A DNA stretch of 64,000 bases, from contig NZ_BPQJ01000020.1 in the NCBI RefSeq assembly GCF_022179185.1, positions 62,001-126,000 of the forward strand, in the 5' to 3' direction. Origin of the DNA: Methylobacterium frigidaeris (lineage in GTDB: Bacteria > Pseudomonadota > Alphaproteobacteria > Rhizobiales > Beijerinckiaceae). The notes under the pieces are model-generated. The model was not told the DNA's origin. It made no database searches and worked only from the letters and a program-made list of their open reading frames with translations. Below, piece after piece: positions 26,708 through 35,299 of this stretch (position 1 is its first letter; each line of letters opens with the position of its first letter). The position numbers and the translations under genes are program-made.

Positions 26708-28032
26708 TGAGCCCGATCACCCCCGAGGCCGGAATGTCCCCCGCGACGCGCGCCTCGATCCGCCGTCACCTGCTCGCCGGTGCGGTGGGTGGCGCGCTCC
26801 TGTTCGTCGGAGCCGGCGGCTGGGCCGCGACGGCGGAATTCTCCGGCGCCGTCGTCACCGCCGGCTCGCTGGTGGTCGAATCCGACGTCAAGAAGGTGCA
26901 GCACCCGACCGGCGGCGTCGTCGGCCAGCTCAAGGTGAAGAACGGCGACCGGGTCGCCGCCGGCGACGTGCTCCTGCGCCTCGACGAGACGGTGCTGCAA
27001 GCGAACCTCGCCATCGTCACCCGGTCGATCGACGAATCGACCGCCCGCCGCGCCCGCCTCGAGGCCGAGCGCGACGGGGCCTCCGACGTCGCCTTCCCGG
27101 ACGATCTGACGCGCCGCGCCGCCGACCCGGTGGTGGCCGGGCTGATGAACGGCGAGCGCCGCCTGTTCCAGACGAGGGTCAGCGCCCGCGAGGGCCAGAA
27201 GTCCCAGCTCGCCGAGCGGGTCGGCCAGCTCGACGAGCAGATCCGCGGCCTCGACGAGCAGATCGCCGCCAAGGCCCGGGAGATCGTCCTGATCGAGCGG
27301 GAGCTCGGCGGGGTGCGCGACCTATGGGACAAGAAGCTGGTGCCGATCCAGCGAGTGAGCGCGCTGGAGCGCGACCTCGCCCGGCTCGAGGGCGAGAAGG
27401 GGACCCTGATCTCCACCATCGCCCAGGTGCGCGGCCGCATCACCGAGACGCGGCTGCAAATCCTGCAGATCGACCAGGACCTGCGCACCGAGGTCGGCAA
27501 GGAGCTGGCCGAGATCCGCAGCAAGGTGTCGGAATATGCCGAGCGGCGCATCACCGCCGAGGACCAGCTGAAGCGCGTCGAGATCCGGGCGCCGCAGGAC
27601 GGTCTCGTGCACCAGCTCGCGGTCCACACGGTGGGCGGCGTGGTAGCGCCCGGCGCCGAGATCATGCAGATCGTGCCGACCGCGGATCACCTGACCGTCG
27701 AGGCCAAGCTCGCGCCGCAGGACATCGACCAGGTCCATGTCGGCCAGGCGGCGTCGTTGCGCTTCTCGGCCTTCAACCAGCGCACCACGCCGGTGATCAT
27801 GGGGACGGTCTCGCGGATCTCCCCCGACCTGACCACCGATCCGCGCACCGGTCAGGGTACCTACACGACCCGCGTCGCGGTGCCGGAAGCGGAGCTGAAG
27901 CGCCTCGGCACGGTGCGCCTCACCCCCGGCATGCCGGTGGAGGCCTTCATCCAGACTCAAAGCCGCACAGTCCTGAGCTTCTTCACCAAGCCGCTCGCCG
28001 ACCAGGTCGCCCGGGCCTTCCGGGAGAAGTGA
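26707..28032 (+). CDS. HlyD-family type I secretion periplasmic adaptor
   Basis: The 441-residue partner of the PrtD-type exporter. It has one transmembrane helix near residues 22-42 (LLAGAVGGALLFVGAGGWAA), the first half of the lipoyl domain (VKKVQHPTGGVVGQLKVKNG) and long coiled coils from about 90 to 290. The second lipoyl half is RAPQDGLVHQLAVHTVGGVV, and the barrel ends in TPGMPVEAFIQTQSRTVLSF. It should bridge the exporter to a TolC-family outer-membrane channel, which is not encoded here. It overlaps the ABC gene by one base. A hairpin just past the stop probably ends the transcript. Confidence 0.94.
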   Translation: MSPITPEAGMSPATRASIRRHLLAGAVGGALLFVGAGGWAATAEFSGAVVTAGSLVVESDVKKVQHPTGGVVGQLKVKNGDRVAAGDVLLRLDETVLQANLAIVTRSIDESTARRARLEAERDGASDVAFPDDLTRRAADPVVAGLMNGERRLFQTRVSAREGQKSQLAERVGQLDEQIRGLDEQIAAKAREIVLIERELGGVRDLWDKKLVPIQRVSALERDLARLEGEKGTLISTIAQVRGRITETRLQILQIDQDLRTEVGKELAEIRSKVSEYAERRITAEDQLKRVEIRAPQDGLVHQLAVHTVGGVVAPGAEIMQIVPTADHLTVEAKLAPQDIDQVHVGQAASLRFSAFNQRTTPVIMGTVSRISPDLTTDPRTGQGTYTTRVAVPEAELKRLGTVRLTPGMPVEAFIQTQSRTVLSFFTKPLADQVARAFREK

Positions 28033-28037
28033 GGGGC

Positions 28038-28062
28038 GAGGCCCGTCCCCGGGACGGGTCTC
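28038..28062 (+). terminator. Probable terminator after the PrtD-type secretion operon
   Basis: Ten-base arms (28038-28047, 28053-28062, one G-T pair) flank a five-base loop just after the HlyD stop and are followed by GCAATGTTTCT. A convergent small gene ends ten bases away, so it may serve both strands. Confidence 0.55.
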
Positions 28063-28071
28063 GCAATGTTT

Positions 28072-28170
28072 CTACTGCGCGCCCACGAGGTTGCCGGAGG
28101 CGCCGACGACGGCCACCAGCAGCCCGCAGGCCAGGACACCGATCATCGCATAGGTGATGGTCTTCAGCAT
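28072..28170 (-). CDS. 32-residue single-span membrane peptide
   Basis: This short frame has an ATG at 28170 behind a strong GAGGA site six bases upstream. It encodes Met-Leu-Lys followed by an almost uninterrupted hydrophobic helix (MIGVLACGLLVAVVGASG) and a short polar end, GNLVGAQ. The charge pattern (one N-terminal Lys) predicts an N-in single-pass inner-membrane peptide. It is convergent with the secretion operon and sits directly past its terminator. No family is recognised. The strong ribosome site and the clean hydrophobic composition argue that it is real, but only conservation or peptide evidence would settle it. Confidence 0.55.
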   Translation of the reverse strand: MLKTITYAMIGVLACGLLVAVVGASGNLVGAQ

Positions 28171-28643
28171 CAAGGGTCCTCGCTGTGCCGGGTTGGTCGA
28201 TGTCCGCCGCCGATGCGCTCACGCGCCCTCGGTCAGTGGGGGACTGCAGGGTAAAACGGCGGACGCAGCGGAAAGTTCACCGCATTGCACAAATCCCGCA
28301 TGCCCGATTGAGACGAGGGCGTCGGGATGTGCGCCGGCGCACCTCATCGGAAGCGCGGCTTGTGTGCCGGGGCTTTGATCCCGGCTCTCCGTCACAAGGA
28401 CTTGCCGGGGGTGTGCGGGTGGAAGAAAAGTCGCGGTTCTCCTCTCCCCGCGGGCGGGGAGAGGAGAACCGCGCGCCTCATCCGAACCCTGACGGTCCCG
28501 TCGCTCCCCGAGCGGGACGCTCCTGTGCCCCCACCGCAACGCTTCCCGAAATCCCTGTGCACCGCCCCCCGATTCGGCTTGAGGCAACGCCCCGTTGAGT
28601 GCGAGCGCGGCAGGATGGCCGTCTGGCCGGAGCGGGAGTTTGG
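28171..28643. other. 473-base intergenic region with a large palindrome
   Basis: This lies between the small membrane peptide (minus strand) and addA (plus strand). Apart from the perfect palindrome at 28432-28473 and the addA ribosome site (GGGAG before 28644), no gene-like signal was found. Frames here lack ribosome sites and resemble shadows. Confidence 0.55.
28432..28473. repeat. Perfect 20-base-arm palindrome
   Basis: Arms 28432-28451 and 28454-28473 are exact reverse complements around a two-base centre. The core CCTCTCCCC/GGGGAGAGG matches the palindromes near 869 and 46103. Confidence 0.85.
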
Positions 28644-31600
28644 ATGGGTATCGAGGGGTTCGTTGTCGATGGCCTGACGCAGGCGGCGCAGCGGCGGGCG
28701 GCGGATCCGCGGGCCTCGGCCTGGGTGTCGGCCAATGCGGGGGCGGGCAAGACCAAGGTGCTCACCGACCGGGTGGTGCGCCTGCTGCTGCACGGCGCGG
28801 CCCCGGCCAAGATCCTCTGCCTCACCTTCACCAAGGCCGCCGCCGCCAACATGGCGATCCGGGTCTTCGAGCGCCTCGGCCGCTGGGTCACCCTCGACGA
28901 GGCGGCGTTGCGCGAGGAACTGACGGCGCTGGAGGGCGGGGTGCCGGACGGCGCCACCCTGCGCCGGGCGCGGCGCCTGTTCGCCCGAGCGGTCGAGACG
29001 CCGGGCGGGCTCAAGATCGAGACCCTGCACGCCCTGTGCGAGCGGCTGCTGCACCTCGTGCCGTTCGAGGCCAACGTGCCGGCTCGCTTCGTGGTGCTGG
29101 ACGAGGCCCAGACCCGCGAGGCGATCGACCGGACCATCGACAACGTGCTCGCCGACGCGGTCGATGCGCGCCACCCTGAGCTGGCCGCGGCGCTCGCCCT
29201 CGTCGCTCCCGAGGCGGCGGGCGAAGCCTTGCGCCGGGCGATGATGGCGGCGGTGCAGAATCGCGGCCTGATCGGGCATCCGGACGGGCTGCCGTCCCGT
29301 CTCGCCGCCCTGCGGGGCGCCCTGGGCCTGGAAGCCGACGAGACCCTGGCGGCGATCGAGGCCCGGATGCTCGACGGTGGACCCGGTTTCGCCGGGTTGA
29401 TCGAGGCCCTGCGCACCGGCAAGGCCAATGACGAGAAGCGCGCCGACGCCCTGGCCCTCGCCGCTTCGGCCACCGGCCCGGCCCGGCTGACGCTGACCCT
29501 CGCGGCCTTCTTCAAGGACGAGGGCGAAGGCGACCCCTACGCCGCCGCCTCGCTCGGCACCAAGGCGGTGCCGGCGGCGACCAAGGAGGCCTTGCTCGCC
29601 GAGCAGGCCCGGCTCGCGGCCTTGCGCGACCGGCTGAAGGCCGCCCGGGCCTTTGCCCGCACCGAGGCCCTGTTCACGCTCGCGGCCGAGATCCACCGCC
29701 GGGTCGAGGCCCAGAAGGCGCGCCTCGGCGCCCTCGATTTCGACGACCTGATCCACAAGACCCTCGACCTGCTGACGCGGGTCGACTCGGCCTGGGTGCT
29801 CTACAAGCTCGACCGCGGCGTCGACCACGTGCTGATCGACGAGGCGCAGGACACCAACCCGCAGCAATGGGAGATCCTGCGCCGGATCACCGAGGATTTC
29901 TGCGCCGGGGAGGGGGCCCGCGAGGCGGGGAGCGGGCTCGCGCGCACGCGATTCGCCGTCGGCGACCCGAAGCAGTCGATCTACAGCTTCCAGGGCGCGG
30001 CGCCGGAGGAGTTCGAGACCACCCGCCGGGCCTGGCAGCGCGACGCGGAAGGGGCGGGCCTGCCCTTCGCCGATGTCGGCCTCACCCTGTCGTTCCGCTC
30101 GGCGATCGGCGTGCTGCGGGCGGTCGATGCGACCTTCGCGATCGACGCGCATTACCGGGGTCTGTCCTTCGGCGACACCACCATCGGCACCGTGCATTCC
30201 ACCGCCCGGGTGCGGGCGCCGGGCCAGATCGAGCTGTGGCCGGTCGAGCGGCCGAGCGCCGAGGAGGAGCCCGACGCCTGGACCCATCCGGTCGACGCGA
30301 TCGAGGCCGGCGCGCCGGCCCTGGTGACGGCGCGCCGGGTCGCGAAGGCCGTGCGGCTCTGGACGACGACCGGCGACGAATCGGGCCGGATCTGGCGGCC
30401 CGGCGAGGTCTTGATCCTGGTGCGCAAGCGCTCGGCGGCGTTCGAAGGGGTGATCCGGGCGCTCAAGGCCGAGGGCGTGCCGGTGGCCGGCCAGGACCGC
30501 CTCGACATCGCCGCCCATATCGCGGTCCTCGACCTCGTGGCGGCCGGCCGCGCCGCCCTGCTGCCGCAGGACGACCTGACGCTGGCCACCGCGCTCAAGA
30601 CGCCGCTCGTCGGCCTCACCGACGACGACCTCGTCGGCATCGCGGCGGAGCGTGACCCGGCCGAATCCCTGGTCGCGGCGTTGCGCCGCCACGCGCAGGC
30701 CGGCGATCCGGCGGCTCAACGCGGCATCGCGGCTCTCGACGGCTGGGCGGCGCTCGCGCGGGCGCACGGACCGTTCGGCTTCTACGCCGAACTCCTCGGG
30801 CCCCTGGGCGGCCGGGCGCTGCTGGTGCAGCGCCTCGGCGGCGAGGCGGGGGACGCCATCGACGTGTTCCTCACCGCCGCGACCCAGGCCGAGGCCGGGC
30901 CCGACGCGCCCTCGCTCTCCGGCTTCCTCGCCCGCTACGCCCCGAGCGGCGGGCGCGATGCCGGCGGCCACACGGTGAAGCGCGACCTCGATTCCGCCCG
31001 CGACGAGGTGCGGGTGATGACGGTGCACGGCGCCAAGGGCCTGGAGGCGCCGCTGGTGCTGGTGCTCGACGGTTGCGACGCGCTCGGACGCGATCCGCCG
31101 CTGATCCCGATGCGTCTCAAGGACGGCAGCACCGTGCCGGTCTGGTCGAGCGCCAAGGCCCATGACAGCCCGGCCGTGGCGGCCGCTCGCGACGCCCTGC
31201 ACGCCAAGGCCGGCGAGGAGCACAACCGCCTGCTCTACGTCGCCATGACCCGGGCCAAGGACCGGCTGGTGATCGCGCCGTATGCCGGCAACGACAAGGA
31301 GACCCCGGCGGAGGCCTGGTGCGAGATGATCCGCCGCGGCCTGGTGCAAGCCTTCGGCGGCGTCGAGGTGGCGGAGATGCCCTACGGCCCGGCCGAGAGC
31401 TGGCGCGAGGGCGCCGCGATCCCGGAGCCCCCCGCCACCGCCGTGCCGGCGCCCGAGCCCGAGGCCGTGCCGGACTGGCTGCACCGCCCGGTCGCGCCCG
31501 AGGCCGAGCCGCTGCCGCCGCTTCGTCCCTCCGGCCTCGGCGCCGCCGACGAGCCGCGCCGATCGGAGGCCCGCTCCAGCGACCCGGCGGCCCGCCGCCG

Positions 31601-32099
31601 CGGCGTGCTGGTCCACGCTCTGCTGGAGCACCTGCCGGCCCTGGCCCCCGAGCGACGCCCGGCCGCGGCGGAGGCCCTCGTCGCCGCCCGCGCCCCGGGC
31701 CTCGACCCAGGGCCGCGCGCCGCCATTGCCGCGGAGGCCCTGCGGCTCCTCGCCGATCCCGATCTCGCGGTGCTGTTCGGACCCGGGGCCCGAGCCGAGG
31801 TGACCCTCGCCGGCAGCCTCCTGGTCGGCGGGGTGTTGCGCCCGGTGCATGGCCGGGTCGACCGCATCGCGGTGACGGAGGAGGCGGTCTGGCTCGTCGA
31901 TTTCAAGACCGGCCGCCCGCCGGCGCCCGGCGCGCCGACCCCGCGGGGCCAGGCGGCGCAGGTCGCGCTCTACGCGCGACTCCTCGCGACGATCTATCCG
32001 GGCCGGACCCTGCACCCGCTCCTGATCTGGACTGCCGGACCGGTCTTGCGCCGCCTGACGCAGGAGGAGTGCGACGCGGCGCTCGACACGCTGGCGTGA
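28644..32099 (+). CDS. addA: Double-strand break repair helicase-nuclease AddA
   Basis: AddA, with AddB, resects double-strand breaks for RecA loading. The roughly 1,151 residues hold a UvrD-like helicase with Walker A NAGAGKT (about 31-37) and motif II VLIDEAQDTNPQQW. Motif III is RFAVGDPKQSIYSFQGA, motif V VMTVHGAKGLEAPLV and motif VI LLYVAMTRAKDRLVI. A C-terminal RecB-type nuclease shows GRVDRIAVTEEAVWLVDFKTG and a QVALYA helix. The ATG at 28644 has GGGAG upstream and starts just ahead of the conserved region. In many alphaproteobacteria addB lies immediately upstream; here a 473-base gap and the secretion locus take that place, so addB must be elsewhere. trxA follows after 140 bases, a common arrangement. 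Confidence 0.96.
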   Translation: MGIEGFVVDGLTQAAQRRAADPRASAWVSANAGAGKTKVLTDRVVRLLLHGAAPAKILCLTFTKAAAANMAIRVFERLGRWVTLDEAALREELTALEGGVPDGATLRRARRLFARAVETPGGLKIETLHALCERLLHLVPFEANVPARFVVLDEAQTREAIDRTIDNVLADAVDARHPELAAALALVAPEAAGEALRRAMMAAVQNRGLIGHPDGLPSRLAALRGALGLEADETLAAIEARMLDGGPGFAGLIEALRTGKANDEKRADALALAASATGPARLTLTLAAFFKDEGEGDPYAAASLGTKAVPAATKEALLAEQARLAALRDRLKAARAFARTEALFTLAAEIHRRVEAQKARLGALDFDDLIHKTLDLLTRVDSAWVLYKLDRGVDHVLIDEAQDTNPQQWEILRRITEDFCAGEGAREAGSGLARTRFAVGDPKQSIYSFQGAAPEEFETTRRAWQRDAEGAGLPFADVGLTLSFRSAIGVLRAVDATFAIDAHYRGLSFGDTTIGTVHSTARVRAPGQIELWPVERPSAEEEPDAWTHPVDAIEAGAPALVTARRVAKAVRLWTTTGDESGRIWRPGEVLILVRKRSAAFEGVIRALKAEGVPVAGQDRLDIAAHIAVLDLVAAGRAALLPQDDLTLATALKTPLVGLTDDDLVGIAAERDPAESLVAALRRHAQAGDPAAQRGIAALDGWAALARAHGPFGFYAELLGPLGGRALLVQRLGGEAGDAIDVFLTAATQAEAGPDAPSLSGFLARYAPSGGRDAGGHTVKRDLDSARDEVRVMTVHGAKGLEAPLVLVLDGCDALGRDPPLIPMRLKDGSTVPVWSSAKAHDSPAVAAARDALHAKAGEEHNRLLYVAMTRAKDRLVIAPYAGNDKETPAEAWCEMIRRGLVQAFGGVEVAEMPYGPAESWREGAAIPEPPATAVPAPEPEAVPDWLHRPVAPEAEPLPPLRPSGLGAADEPRRSEARSSDPAARRRGVLVHALLEHLPALAPERRPAAAEALVAARAPGLDPGPRAAIAAEALRLLADPDLAVLFGPGARAEVTLAGSLLVGGVLRPVHGRVDRIAVTEEAVWLVDFKTGRPPAPGAPTPRGQAAQVALYARLLATIYPGRTLHPLLIWTAGPVLRRLTQEECDAALDTLA

Positions 32100-32239
32100 A
32101 CCGACGTGCGGGAACGCACGGGCAGAACGGGGATGGCTTGGCCGTTGCGCTTGATCGGCCCCCGCCCGGTTCTTACCTTCCCTCTTACGCGGGCCGGTCC
32201 GCGGCGTCGGCCGGCTTCATGACGAAAGGATTTTTTGCG

Positions 32240-32560
32240 ATGGCAACCGTGAAGGTGACCGACGCGAGCTTCGCGCAGGACGTTCTGCAATCGGCCGAGC
32301 CCGTCGTGGTGGATTTCTGGGCCGAGTGGTGCGGCCCCTGCCGCGCGATCGGCCCGGCCCTGGAGGAGATCTCCAGCGAGATGAACGGCCGGGTGAAGAT
32401 CGCCAAGGTCAACGTGGACGAGAACCCCGAGATCTCGGCCAAGTACGGCATCCGCTCGATCCCGACCCTGATGATCTTCAAGGGCGGCGAACTCGCCGGC
32501 CAGAAGGTCGGCGCCGCCCCGAAGGGCGACCTGTTCCGCTGGATCCAGGCCAGCGCCTGA
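32240..32560 (+). CDS. trxA: Thioredoxin
   Basis: Cytoplasmic thioredoxin keeps protein disulfides reduced, receiving electrons from thioredoxin reductase. The 106 residues match the family length and contain the redox centre WAEWCGPCR, the cis-proline region SIPTLMIFKGGE and the buried-Asp strand VVVDFWAEW. AAAGGA lies nine bases before the ATG at 32240. It follows addA as in many alphaproteobacteria and is closed by a strong terminator, so it may be read from the addA promoter, its own, or both. Confidence 0.97.
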   Translation: MATVKVTDASFAQDVLQSAEPVVVDFWAEWCGPCRAIGPALEEISSEMNGRVKIAKVNVDENPEISAKYGIRSIPTLMIFKGGELAGQKVGAAPKGDLFRWIQASA

Positions 32561-32587
32561 CCTGCTTCAGGATGGTTGATGACGGGG

Positions 32588-32619
32588 AGCCCGGCCGAGA
32601 GGCCGGGCTTCTCAATTTT
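32588..32619 (+). terminator. Intrinsic terminator of trxA
   Basis: Nine-base perfect arms (32588-32596, 32601-32609) with a GAGA tetraloop are followed by TCTCAATTTTG, 28 bases after the trxA stop. Confidence 0.85.
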
Positions 32620-32697
32620 GGATGACCATCGAGACCTTCGCCGCGTGTCGACGATCGATGGGACCACGCGATCACGACATCGACGCCCCTCCGAGTC

Positions 32698-32727
32698 ATC
32701 CCGGAGCCGCGTAGCGGAACCCGGGAT
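32698..32727. repeat. Palindromic intergenic repeat (ATCCCGG type)
   Basis: ATCCCGG (32698-32704) and CCGGGAT (32721-32727) enclose a smaller CCGC/GCGG stem. The wider area (about 32683-32815) adds further inverted complementarity, including GACGCCCC against GGGGCGTC. It is related to the repeats near 13.05 and 37.6 kb. Confidence 0.5.
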
Positions 32728-32856
32728 CCATGATCGCTGAGCTTTCAGGAGCAGGCGGATCGCGTTCCGCTCCATTCTCTTGTGTCAGCGTTTATGGATC
32801 CCGGGGGGGCGTCGACGTGACTTTCCGCCCGACCGCCTGCCCTGATCGAAACTCTC

Positions 32857-33210
32857 TCACCCCCGCCGTAGCAACTGCAGCCGGCTTCCCGGCCCGTACG
32901 CCACCCAGATCGCGTCGCAGGTCGCCCGCTTGTCGCTCCGCAACCGGCCGTCGAGATCGTCGAGGGCGGCCTGGAGGCGAACCGAGCGGGGCTTCTGGAA
33001 GAAGTCGGCGTGGTTGAGCTGGACCTGCGACGAGAACGCCCGGAAGTGCTCGGCATCGATCCGGACGCCGTCGCAGCGGCGGCTGGCGAGGTCGGCCTCG
33101 ATGCCGGAGAGAAGCACGGGATCCTGGGGAGAGGCCTGGTCCCGGTGCGGCTGAGCCGTGAAGCAGAAGGCTGCCCAGGCGGCAGCCACGATGAGAGGCC
33201 GGACAATCAT
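32857..33210 (-). CDS. Small exported protein of unknown function
   Basis: A 117-residue product with an N-terminal signal peptide (MIVRPLIVAAAWAAFCFTAQ, cleavage likely near A-Q). The mature part contains SRRCDGVRIDAEHFRAFSSQ and a second Cys in ATCDAIWVAYG; the two Cys could form a periplasmic disulfide. No known domain is recognised. It lies 114 bases downstream of another small minus-strand gene of unknown function and might share its transcript. Signal peptide and codon pattern make it a likely real gene, with role unknown. Confidence 0.65.
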   Translation of the reverse strand: MIVRPLIVAAAWAAFCFTAQPHRDQASPQDPVLLSGIEADLASRRCDGVRIDAEHFRAFSSQVQLNHADFFQKPRSVRLQAALDDLDGRLRSDKRATCDAIWVAYGPGSRLQLLRRG

Positions 33211-33324
33211 GGCAGCGCTCGTGCGAGGGCACGGGGTGATCCTGCGCCGAAAAATCGTCGGCGCCGACCCGCGTTCCCGCTGCTGCCTCCCGTCATGTGC
33301 GCGAGCGCACGAAGGTCCGCGGCC

Positions 33325-33636
33325 TCAGACCGGGTCGCGCTCGATCCAGGCCGGATCCATCGCCGTCACCTCGTCGTCGAAGGGCGGCGGCTCAGGGGCC
33401 GCGCCGTGGATCAGGCTCTCGGCCTCGTTGTGGTCGACGTCGCGCATCTGCTCGGCCAGCAGCGCGAGGTAGCTCGCCGCCGCGGCCGTGCCGAACAACT
33501 CGGCGAAGCGGGCATGGGCGACCGCCGTCATCGTCTCGACCACCGCCTCGGGCGGGCTGCCGGCCTCGACGGCGTTGTCGAACACCGCCCGCCAGGCGCG
33601 GGACAGGCGCTCGCGCAGTTCGAAGGTATCGTCCAC
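33325..33636 (-). CDS. Small acidic helical protein of unknown function
   Basis: About 103 residues, mostly alpha-helical in character (LRERLSRAWRAVFDNAVEAG, then ETMTAVAHARFAELFGTAAA), with an acidic, Pro-rich C-terminus. No signal peptide or membrane segment is present. I start at the GTG at 33636 because GGAGAGG lies just upstream and the helical part begins there; longer frames would overlap the divergent glutathione S-transferase gene. No family is recognised. It probably acts in the cytoplasm. Confidence 0.65.
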   Translation of the reverse strand: MDDTFELRERLSRAWRAVFDNAVEAGSPPEAVVETMTAVAHARFAELFGTAAAASYLALLAEQMRDVDHNEAESLIHGAAPEPPPFDDEVTAMDPAWIERDPV

Positions 33637-33786
33637 GGGTCGGCCTCTCCGGGCCGGGAACGGCCATGCCGGAGTATGGGCCCACCAGCCCGCGGTTTCC
33701 AGGCGGCGAAGGGACAGCAAGGGGTGCCAACCGGCCCGTCCGGTGCGATACCGCGCCGGCGGTTCTGAGCCGCAGGGAGACCCACA

Positions 33787-34410
33787 ATGAAACTCTACGG
33801 CACCAGCCTGTCGCCCTTCGTCCGCAAGGTGCTCGTCGTCCTCGCCGAGAAGGGCGTCGAATTCAAGCACGTGCCGTTGCGCTTCCACGATCCCGATCCG
33901 CGGTTCCGGGCGGCAAGCCCGTTCGGCAAGATCCCGGCGCTGGAGGACGAGGATTTCCGCCTCGCCGATTCCTCGGCGATCATCCATTACCTGGAGCGCA
34001 GGCACCCGGAGCCGGCCATGCTGCCGCGCGAGGCGCGCGATCTCGGCCGGGCGATCTGGTTCGACGAGCTCGGCGATACCGAGCTGTTTCCGCTGCTGGT
34101 CAAGCCCTTCGTGCAACGGGTGCTGCGGCCGCGATTCATGAACCAGCCCTGCGACGAGGCCGTGGTGGCCCGGTGCATGACCGAGGAATTACCGCGGGTG
34201 TTCGATCATCTCGAGGGCGCGATCGACGGGCCCGCCCTCGTCGGTGGCGCCTTCGGCCTCGCCGACATCTCGGTCGCGACCGGCTTCCACAACCTGCATC
34301 TCGCCGGCGAGGCGGTCGAGCCCAAGCGCTGGCCACGGCTCGCGGCCTATGTCGCGGGGATCCTGGAGCGCCCGTCGTTCCAGGCGGCGATCGCGGCTCG
34401 GCAAGGCTGA
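33787..34410 (+). CDS. Glutathione S-transferase family protein
   Basis: The 207 residues have an N-terminal thioredoxin-like glutathione-binding domain (MKLYGTSLSPFVRKVLVVLA, then FGKIPALEDEDFRLADSSAI with the cis-Pro and the Glu/Asp-Ser pair contacting glutathione). A helical C-terminal domain includes GGAFGLADISVATGFHNL. The motif SPFVRKV places a Ser at the catalytic position, as in stringent-starvation-protein and beta/theta-like classes. Substrate is unknown; detoxification of electrophiles is typical. It stands alone between two minus-strand groups. Confidence 0.9.
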   Translation: MKLYGTSLSPFVRKVLVVLAEKGVEFKHVPLRFHDPDPRFRAASPFGKIPALEDEDFRLADSSAIIHYLERRHPEPAMLPREARDLGRAIWFDELGDTELFPLLVKPFVQRVLRPRFMNQPCDEAVVARCMTEELPRVFDHLEGAIDGPALVGGAFGLADISVATGFHNLHLAGEAVEPKRWPRLAAYVAGILERPSFQAAIAARQG

Positions 34411-34447
34411 AGAAGGAAGGAAGAAGGGGCGGCGACCGTCCCCTCTC

Positions 34448-35299
34448 TCAGCGTCCCTTGGCGCTGCGGCGGTAGAAGCCGTCGACCTGGGACTGGGCCT
34501 CGGCCCGGTCCCGCTCGTTGGCCGCCGCCATCGCCTGTTCCTGCAGGGTGACGATCCACTGGTCCTTCGGCCCCTCCGCGGCGTCGCGGGCGAGCGTCAG
34601 CCAGGCGAGCCCCCGGGCACGCTGCACCGTGACGCCCTGGCCGTTGATCAGGAGCTGGCCGAGCAGCGCCTGCGCGGCCGGGTGCCCCTTCTCGGCGGCG
34701 AGGTTGAACCAGCGCGCCGCCTGGCGCGGATCCTGGGTCACGCCGGTCCCGTCGAGGTAGAGGCGGGCGAGGTTGTACTGCGCGTTCGGGTCCCCGTAGT
34801 ACGTCGCCGCGTAGTTGAACATGTCGTAGGCGCGCTCGACGTTCGGGCGCACGTAGGACCCCTTGATCCCGTCGAGGAAATAGCGCCCGAGCGCCGTGAA
34901 GGCGCTCGCCACCACCCCCGCATTGGGAGCCTCCGGGCCCTCGTCGGCGTTCTCGTCGGCGATCTTCGAGAAGAACTCGAACGCCTTGAGGTCGTCGTGC
35001 GGGACGCCGTCGCCCTCCGCGTACATGCGGCCGAGCTTCCACAGGGCCAGGGCGTGGCCCTGGCCGGCGGCGTATTCGAGGGCGCGGGCGGCGCCCTCCT
35101 TGTCGCCGGCATTGTAGTCGCGCATGCCCGTCCGCATCGCCTCGCGGGCGTTGCGGTAGCCCGCCGTGGCGGGCACCGGGGTCCGCACCGCGGCGTCGAG
35201 CGCCGCAGCGGGTCCTGCCCCGGCCATGACGAGGCCGAGGAGCGCGAGGAGGAACCGGCGGCCCGCCCGAGAGGGCAGGCCGGCCTCAGATATCCGCAT
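34448..35299 (-). CDS. ExoR-like periplasmic Sel1-repeat protein
   Basis: A 283-residue exported protein with a signal peptide (RRFLLALLGLVMAGAGPAAA) and several Sel1-like repeats, for example AAGQGHALALWKLGRMYAEG, YGDPNAQYNLARLYLDGTGV and KGHPAAQALLGQLLINGQGV. Repeat order, length and the closing segment LQEQAMAAANERDRAEA resemble rhizobial ExoR. ExoR holds the ExoS sensor inactive in the periplasm and so represses exopolysaccharide synthesis and controls motility through ExoS-ChvI. Equivalence here is an inference, and no ExoS/ChvI pair is in the window. Its start overlaps the 3' end of ilvD by 14 bases, implying cotranscription and perhaps translational coupling. Confidence 0.8.
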   Translation of the reverse strand: MRISEAGLPSRAGRRFLLALLGLVMAGAGPAAALDAAVRTPVPATAGYRNAREAMRTGMRDYNAGDKEGAARALEYAAGQGHALALWKLGRMYAEGDGVPHDDLKAFEFFSKIADENADEGPEAPNAGVVASAFTALGRYFLDGIKGSYVRPNVERAYDMFNYAATYYGDPNAQYNLARLYLDGTGVTQDPRQAARWFNLAAEKGHPAAQALLGQLLINGQGVTVQRARGLAWLTLARDAAEGPKDQWIVTLQEQAMAAANERDRAEAQSQVDGFYRRSAKGR

